NCBI RefSeq assembly: GCF_017590215.1
Contig: NZ_JAFFPK010000037.1
Location: 22,868 to 86,867, forward strand
DNA length: 64,000 nucleotides
Source of the DNA: Clostridium sp. CCUG 7971
GTDB lineage: Bacteria > Bacillota > Clostridia > Peptostreptococcales > Peptostreptococcaceae
Direction of reading: 5' to 3'
The notes beneath the pieces are model-generated. The model did no database searches and was not told the origin of the DNA. It saw nothing but the letters and a program-made list of their open reading frames with translations. Below, piece by piece: positions 60,181-64,000 of the stretch. Within the stretch, counting starts at the first letter, position 1, and the number at the start of each line of letters is the position of its first letter. A program made the translations under genes and the position numbers.

Positions 60181-60241
60181 ATAATACTATAAATTAAATA
60201 CTTAGTCAAACTTATGTTTGCATTTAAATACAAACGTAAGT
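60181..60241 (-). promoter_or_regulatory. VOC gene promoter with upstream palindrome
   Basis: On the minus strand TTGACT (60209-60204) and TATTAT (60186-60181) are 17 bases apart. Abutting the -35 are ACTTATGTTTG (60210-60220) and CAAACGTAAGT (60231-60241), an 11-bp inverted repeat with one mismatch, placed where an activator could bind. Confidence 0.6.
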
Positions 60242-60430
60242 ACTTAAAATGGATATTATTGTTTTTAAGTTTATACATAATTGATTATATCTAAAATAAA
60301 TATATAGATTTAAAATATATAACTAGTTAAATAAAAAAATAAGAACTTACTATATCAATTAATATATAAAAAATAGTATCAAAATCTTACTAATATAGAA
60401 ATAAGCATAGACATGTGCTATTATTTATAT

Positions 60431-60530
60431 AAAGGAACGAGGAAGTATATTCTGTATGTGGGCATCTGGAATATATGGAGTTAATGATGCAACCGACTTT
60501 AGACAATTAATGTCTAAAGTCTTTTTTTTT
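60431..60530 (+). promoter_or_regulatory. c-di-GMP-II riboswitch 1 with terminator
   Basis: The conserved class II c-di-GMP aptamer features are seen in order: an opening GAGGAAG block, GTGGGCATCTGG, GGAGTTAATGATGCAACCGA. The terminator stem GACTTTAGACA (60495-60505) with TGTCTAAAGTC (60511-60521) and nine T begins inside the aptamer's 3' end, so aptamer and terminator should exclude each other; ligand binding would then allow read-through (ON switch). First of two tandem 100-base units. Confidence 0.85.
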
Positions 60531-60630
60531 AAAGAAACGAGGAAGTATATTCTGTATGTGGGCATCTGGGATATATGGAGTTAGTGATGCAACCGGCTTT
60601 AAACAATTATTGTTTAAAGTCGGTTTTTTT
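60531..60630 (+). promoter_or_regulatory. c-di-GMP-II riboswitch 2 with terminator
   Basis: Second unit of exactly the same length, about 90 percent identical to the first, with all aptamer landmarks (GAGGAAG, GTGGGCATCTGG, GGAGTTAGTGATGCAACCGG). Terminator: CCGGCTTTAAACA (60593-60605) with TGTTTAAAGTCGG (60611-60623), then T-run; it takes in the conserved CCG. Changes in the stem are largely compensatory, so both units appear functional. The adhesin start codon is 32 bases downstream. Confidence 0.85.
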
Positions 60631-60661
60631 ATTGCAAAAAATTAATAGAGGGAGTGTAAGT

Positions 60662-63280
60662 ATGAAAAGTAATAAAAGGTATAGTTTTTTATTTACAACA
60701 ATGTTAGTGGTAGTTAGCTTAATGATAAATCTTATGTCACCGGTCATAAATGTATTTGCTTTAGATGCAAATAAAAATATTAGCTTATCAATAAGTAGCA
60801 ATAAAAATCCTATAAAAGAAAATGATGAAGTTAAATTTACACTAAACTATAGTATAAAAGGAGAATTAGGAAAATTAAAAGAAGGAGGAAATGTAATAAC
60901 ATTTAACCTGCCAGATGGATTTAGAGATATTAAACCATCTTATCCTAAAGATCATTTTGATAATGTCACAGTAGAAGGAACTAAAGTAGTAGCAACTTTA
61001 AGTGAAAAAGCACTTACTAATGGTATAGGGGGATATTTAAGTATTAGAGCTTTTGCACCTAAAGTTGATGAAGATAAAAAAGTTAGAGTTGAAGCTAGTT
61101 TAAATGGCGATACTACATATTTAGATGTTGATTTAGTAAATATAGATCCAGTGGTAACAGATGACCCAAAAGAAAAGCCAGAACATAATCTTGTAGTAGA
61201 TAGATATTTAAATAAATATGCACAAAATGCAAGTCATTATGTTGATGGTATATTAACTGCAAATATACCTGCTCCTGCTGTTGGTAAAAAATGGGAGTTT
61301 ATTGTTTCTATTAATGAGAAATACTCTAATTTAAATAAAGTAGTCTTAAAAGATAAAATGCCTAATGGATTAGAACTAGATATAAATAGTTTAAAAATAG
61401 AAGAAACACCATACATAGGAAATAAAAAAGACGTAACAAAAGAACTACTTTCAAAAACTGAGAAAACTAAAGATGGACTAGTAATAAACTTTGGAAACAT
61501 AAACTCAAGATATGATATTTCATACTACGTTAATATAAATGAAGAGTTTCCAACTTATAAAAATACAGCAATATTAAATATAAACGGAAAGACTATTGAA
61601 AGTTCATCTATGCTAAAAACTAAAAAGGTAGAAGTACCTATGATTAAGAAATATGAAAATACGAAGTTTCATGATAAAAAAGGAAATAGTATAGTCACAG
61701 ATATAGGTGATGAAATTGGATACACACTTGTTGTAAATCAAAATAAAGAGAATATTAAAGATGTAGTAATAAATGATACATTACCACAAGGTACAAAGTA
61801 TAAAGAATCAAGTGCATCAATATATTATTATGATTCAAAAGGTAATTATCAAATATACCCAAATAGTAAAGATAAGATTACTTTTAAAAACAACAAAATG
61901 ACTATAAATCTTGGAAATATTAAAAATAAATACTTTATATATTATAGATTAGTAGTTACAGATAAGCATGAAGAGTACAAAAATAAGGCAACAATTAGTT
62001 ATAATAATGAAACATCAAATGCAAACTCAACTGTTAAATATGAAAAAGATTCAGGATCTATAAATGCAATAAAAAAAGTGGATAAAAATACTCTTAAAGA
62101 TGGAGATAATCAAATAGTAGATTATTCTATAGAAATTGATTCACATGGATTTTTTAGTAAGGGATATATAGATTTATCAGATAAAATTAACCCAGATGTT
62201 AAGATTGTAGGTGTTAACGTTGAAAAGCATAAGATTATTGGAGAAAAAGATGGTAAATATATAACTGAAAAAATAGAAAATAATTCAAATAGTATTAGCC
62301 TTAAAGTTGATAAGGTAAATAATAAAATAAAAGTTACTAATGATAGTGTAAATATGAACTACGATGAAATCTATAAAGTAAATATAAAGACGGATTTTAG
62401 TGATGTAAAAGATGGAACGACAATATTAAACGTAGCTAAAATAAAAGATTCAAGTACTAATACAGTTGAGACCAAAAAAGGGTATGCTTTTAAGGCTATT
62501 AAAGTAGATAAAAAAACTAAAAGTTTATTATCTCAAGCTACATTTGATATACTAGACAAAGATAAAAAAATTATTGGTAGTGTTACTAGTAATAAGGAAG
62601 GAATAATAAGAGAAAAGATAGCTTCTCCAGGAACATATTATCTAAAAGAAACCAAAGCTCCAAAAGGATATTATTTAAATAATGAATATATAAAGTTTAC
62701 TATAAAGGAAAATGACCTAGGTACTACAGTTGATTTAGGAAATATATATAATAATAAAATAGAAGGAGATAAAAATAGTGGAGGGGATAAAATAGTTGAA
62801 ACCCCAAAAGAAAAAGAACCGGATAAAAATATAAAAAAAGATGAACCAACTCAAACACCAAAAGAGAAAGAACCAGATAAAAACATTAAAAAAGATGAAC
62901 CAAATGAAAACCCAAAAGAAAAAGAGCCAGACAATAACATTAAAAAAGACAAACCAAATGAAATCCCAAAAGAAAAAGAACCAGACAAAAATCCTAAAGA
63001 ATACAAACCAAATGAAACTCCAAAAGAAAAAGAACCAGACAAAAACATTAAAAAAGACAGACCAAATGAAACCCCAAAAGAAAAAGAAATAGACAAAAAA
63101 ATTAAAGAAAGCAAACCTAAAGAAACTATAAAAGAAATTGCACAAGATAAAAAAAATAACGTAAATAAACTTCAAAACTATGGGAACCCTAAAACCTATG
63201 ATTCAGGTATTATGCCATATATAAGTGTAGGTATATTAGCAATGGGTGGATTAGTTATAAATATAAGAAGAAAAAAATAA
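60662..63280 (+). CDS. Large surface adhesin with repeat stalk and sortase-like tail
   Basis: 872 residues. Signal peptide to about 36 (cleavage near VFA-LDAN). Then several adhesin/DUF11-type beta domains (about 40-600; repeated motifs such as NKVVLKDKMPNGLELD and KDVVINDTLPQGTKYKESS). A SpaA/Cna-B domain covers about 607-700 (FDILDKDKKIIGSVTSNKEG, YYLKETKAPKGYYL), which usually carries an isopeptide bond. Six 18-residue Pro/Glu/Lys repeats (713-818) form a wall-spanning stalk. The end is NPKTYDSGIMPYISVGILAMGGLVINIRRKK: an NPKT motif, hydrophobic segment and basic tail as in sortase substrates, though not a standard LPxTG or PPKTG. ATG 60662 follows GAGGGAGTG. Expression under c-di-GMP control fits a switch to attachment or biofilm life. 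Confidence 0.9.
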   Translation: MKSNKRYSFLFTTMLVVVSLMINLMSPVINVFALDANKNISLSISSNKNPIKENDEVKFTLNYSIKGELGKLKEGGNVITFNLPDGFRDIKPSYPKDHFDNVTVEGTKVVATLSEKALTNGIGGYLSIRAFAPKVDEDKKVRVEASLNGDTTYLDVDLVNIDPVVTDDPKEKPEHNLVVDRYLNKYAQNASHYVDGILTANIPAPAVGKKWEFIVSINEKYSNLNKVVLKDKMPNGLELDINSLKIEETPYIGNKKDVTKELLSKTEKTKDGLVINFGNINSRYDISYYVNINEEFPTYKNTAILNINGKTIESSSMLKTKKVEVPMIKKYENTKFHDKKGNSIVTDIGDEIGYTLVVNQNKENIKDVVINDTLPQGTKYKESSASIYYYDSKGNYQIYPNSKDKITFKNNKMTINLGNIKNKYFIYYRLVVTDKHEEYKNKATISYNNETSNANSTVKYEKDSGSINAIKKVDKNTLKDGDNQIVDYSIEIDSHGFFSKGYIDLSDKINPDVKIVGVNVEKHKIIGEKDGKYITEKIENNSNSISLKVDKVNNKIKVTNDSVNMNYDEIYKVNIKTDFSDVKDGTTILNVAKIKDSSTNTVETKKGYAFKAIKVDKKTKSLLSQATFDILDKDKKIIGSVTSNKEGIIREKIASPGTYYLKETKAPKGYYLNNEYIKFTIKENDLGTTVDLGNIYNNKIEGDKNSGGDKIVETPKEKEPDKNIKKDEPTQTPKEKEPDKNIKKDEPNENPKEKEPDNNIKKDKPNEIPKEKEPDKNPKEYKPNETPKEKEPDKNIKKDRPNETPKEKEIDKKIKESKPKETIKEIAQDKKNNVNKLQNYGNPKTYDSGIMPYISVGILAMGGLVINIRRKK
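62795..63115 (+). repeat. Six 54-bp coding repeats in adhesin stalk
   Basis: The unit reads PKEKEPDKNIKKDEPNET with small changes in each copy (for example NNIKKDK, NPKEYK, KKIKESK). Period 54 bases, so copy number can vary in frame. The antisense open frames here are by-products of the repeat. Confidence 0.85.
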
Positions 63281-63292
63281 AATAACTAAAAT

Positions 63293-63328
63293 AAAAGGGC
63301 TGTGAAAATAATTCACAGCCCTTTTTAA
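63293..63328. terminator. Bidirectional terminator after adhesin gene
   Basis: AAAAGGGCTGTGAA (63293-63306) pairs perfectly with 63312-63325, then T-run. Confidence 0.88.
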
Positions 63329-63348
63329 TTAAATATTAATAATCAATT

Positions 63349-63741
63349 TTATTTCATATTTTCTAGTTTATAGCTAAGTAGATTTTCATATTTATCAAAT
63401 TTTTCGATAAGCCTTATCATAACATTATCACCGATATTTACAGTTTCAAATATATTTTTATCATTTATTCTATAAGATTTATCTTTATATTCCAATTCTA
63501 ATAAATAAGAGTTTGGTAAATTTGAAATAAAATATTTATTTCTATCAGAATAATTGCAAGGCATGCCTTTAAGAAAGCTTTTATTTTTAATAGTCATATT
63601 AACATTAGTTACTCTTATTTCAGAAACCCTGAATTTTCTGTAAATATTTTTTACAAAATCTTTAATACCAATAAGTATAAGATATATTAGCCCTGAAATA
63701 CCAGCTAGAACTATAAAATCATCAAATATTTTGGTCCTCAT
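63349..63741 (-). CDS. Unknown single-pass membrane protein
   Basis: 130 residues. One membrane segment near 9-25 (FIVLAGISGLIYLILIG), then a soluble, beta-rich domain (VTNVNMTIKNKSFLKGMPCNYSDRNKYFISNLPNSYLLELEYKDKSYRIND). Not recognised. Start ATG at 63741, with a weak GGAGAT site. Monocistronic. Confidence 0.55.
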   Translation of the reverse strand: MRTKIFDDFIVLAGISGLIYLILIGIKDFVKNIYRKFRVSEIRVTNVNMTIKNKSFLKGMPCNYSDRNKYFISNLPNSYLLELEYKDKSYRINDKNIFETVNIGDNVMIRLIEKFDKYENLLSYKLENMK

Positions 63742-63791
63742 TAATAATCTCCAATCTATTTATATAATAGCTTATTAAGAATAATATTTAA

Positions 63792-63832
63792 TATATAGTA
63801 ACTAATAAACTAATTTTATTAGTTACTATATA
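63792..63832. repeat. 18-bp AT-rich inverted repeat
   Basis: TATATAGTAACTAATAAA (63792-63809) pairs perfectly with 63815-63832. No T-run. It lies in the promoter region of the 63349 gene or of a gene beyond the window, so may be an operator. Confidence 0.5.
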
Positions 63833-63923
63833 GTTAAATTATAGCAAAAAATGTTAAAAAAGTATTATTTATATATTAATATTATTATATAGATTTAATT
63901 AATAGAGAGAAATTAAAGATTAA

Positions 63924-63953
63924 AAAAGACAGGGTCCGTTGCCTGTCTTTTAG
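63924..63953 (+). terminator. Hairpin near window end
   Basis: AAAAGACAGG (63924-63933) pairs with CCTGTCTTTT (63942-63951). Loop GTCCGTTG. No gene precedes it on the plus strand, so it may end a small RNA or act as a leader structure for a gene beyond 64000. Confidence 0.45.
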
Positions 63954-64000
63954 TAAGGGATATAAAATATAAAAATTAGGGATTAAAAATTTGAATAAAA

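Noticed and set aside
60431..60630. Two 100-base direct repeats as part of an insertion element
   Set aside because: They match class II c-di-GMP aptamer landmarks plus terminators; no terminal inverted repeats or transposase.
62795..63115. Regular repeats as a possible CRISPR array
   Set aside because: The repeats are 54 bp, coding, contiguous without unique spacers, and keep the adhesin frame. No cas genes nearby.
62735..63175. Long open frames on the minus strand and in another plus frame under the adhesin stalk
   Set aside because: They are phase products of the 54-bp Lys/Glu/Pro repeats, give Phe- or Lys-rich low-complexity peptides, and have no ribosome sites.
1..64000. tRNA, rRNA, prophage, CRISPR or replication-origin signals
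   Set aside because: I looked for cloverleaf-like sequences, phage structural genes, cas genes and DnaA-box clusters by eye and saw none; a covariance-model scan would be needed to be sure.

Overview
This 64 kb window is AT-rich chromosomal DNA from a strictly anaerobic, Gram-positive clostridium, most likely of the family Peptostreptococcaceae (relatives of Clostridioides, Paraclostridium or Romboutsia). The evidence is the codon use, the strong GGAGG-type ribosome sites, the oxygen-sensitive [FeFe] hydrogenase with its full HydE/HydG/HydF maturation set, the many ferredoxin-type proteins, a surface protein carrying CWB2 cell-wall-binding repeats, and tandem c-di-GMP-II riboswitches. No rRNA, tRNA, CRISPR array, transposase or prophage was found.

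Layout. 1-6 kb: hydrogenase-rubrerythrin fusion followed by hydE, hydG (with an apparent frameshift) and hydF. 6-14 kb: small accessory genes, including a duplicated unknown gene (one copy frameshifted, the other with an in-frame deletion), two BlaR1-like M56 membrane peptidases, a BlaI repressor gene broken by a TGA, a MerR regulator and several decayed fragments. 14-21 kb: acetyltransferase, AI-2E-family permease, VanZ-like protein, isochorismatase-type hydrolase, a membrane protein, and a ferredoxin/PPOX pair beside an Rrf2 regulator. 22-29 kb: regulator-plus-target modules (MarR/MFS, TetR/membrane protein, nitroreductase/ArsR), PhzF and an EFR1-type flavodoxin-ferredoxin. 29-33 kb: a cupin with a Tyr-rich repeat, a leucine-rich-repeat CWB2 surface protein and a broken TPR gene. 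33-39 kb: a Na+/H+ antiporter-family protein, an XRE module with four 23-bp repeats, and a TetR/MFS module with a shared operator. 38-45 kb: B12-binding radical SAM protein, then PucR regulator, EamA transporter, creatininase-family hydrolase and cytosine/creatinine-type deaminase, which together look like uptake and breakdown of a cyclic nitrogen compound. 44-48 kb: TetR/DHA2 efflux module and an ECF sigma/anti-sigma operon.

48-53 kb is the most unusual region: five tandem paralogues of a 200-residue membrane protein, each with its own promoter. These five promoters, plus two more at 57.1 and 59.2 kb, share one architecture: two RTCC-type half-sites exactly 21 bp apart, and a TATGAT-like -10 exactly 29 bp after the second. 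This looks like a regulon of a direct-repeat-binding activator of the LytTR kind; no such regulator is encoded in the window. The 59.2 kb promoter precedes a 67-residue membrane protein and a 35-residue peptide.

53-64 kb: a second ECF sigma factor with a DUF4179 partner, a GntP permease with a divergent XRE-cupin regulator, a 5'-nucleotidase-like lipoprotein, a VOC protein, and a large repeat-rich surface adhesin preceded by two 100-bp tandem c-di-GMP-II riboswitches, each with its own terminator.

Recurring themes are autoregulated efflux modules with visible operators, a near-identical terminator hairpin present four times between 25 and 39 kb, and an unusual number of genes with a single disabling change (hydG, the duplicated gene, the DUF2695-like gene, blaI, the TPR gene). 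These may reflect real decay or draft sequence errors. All names come from reading motifs by eye; no database search was made.
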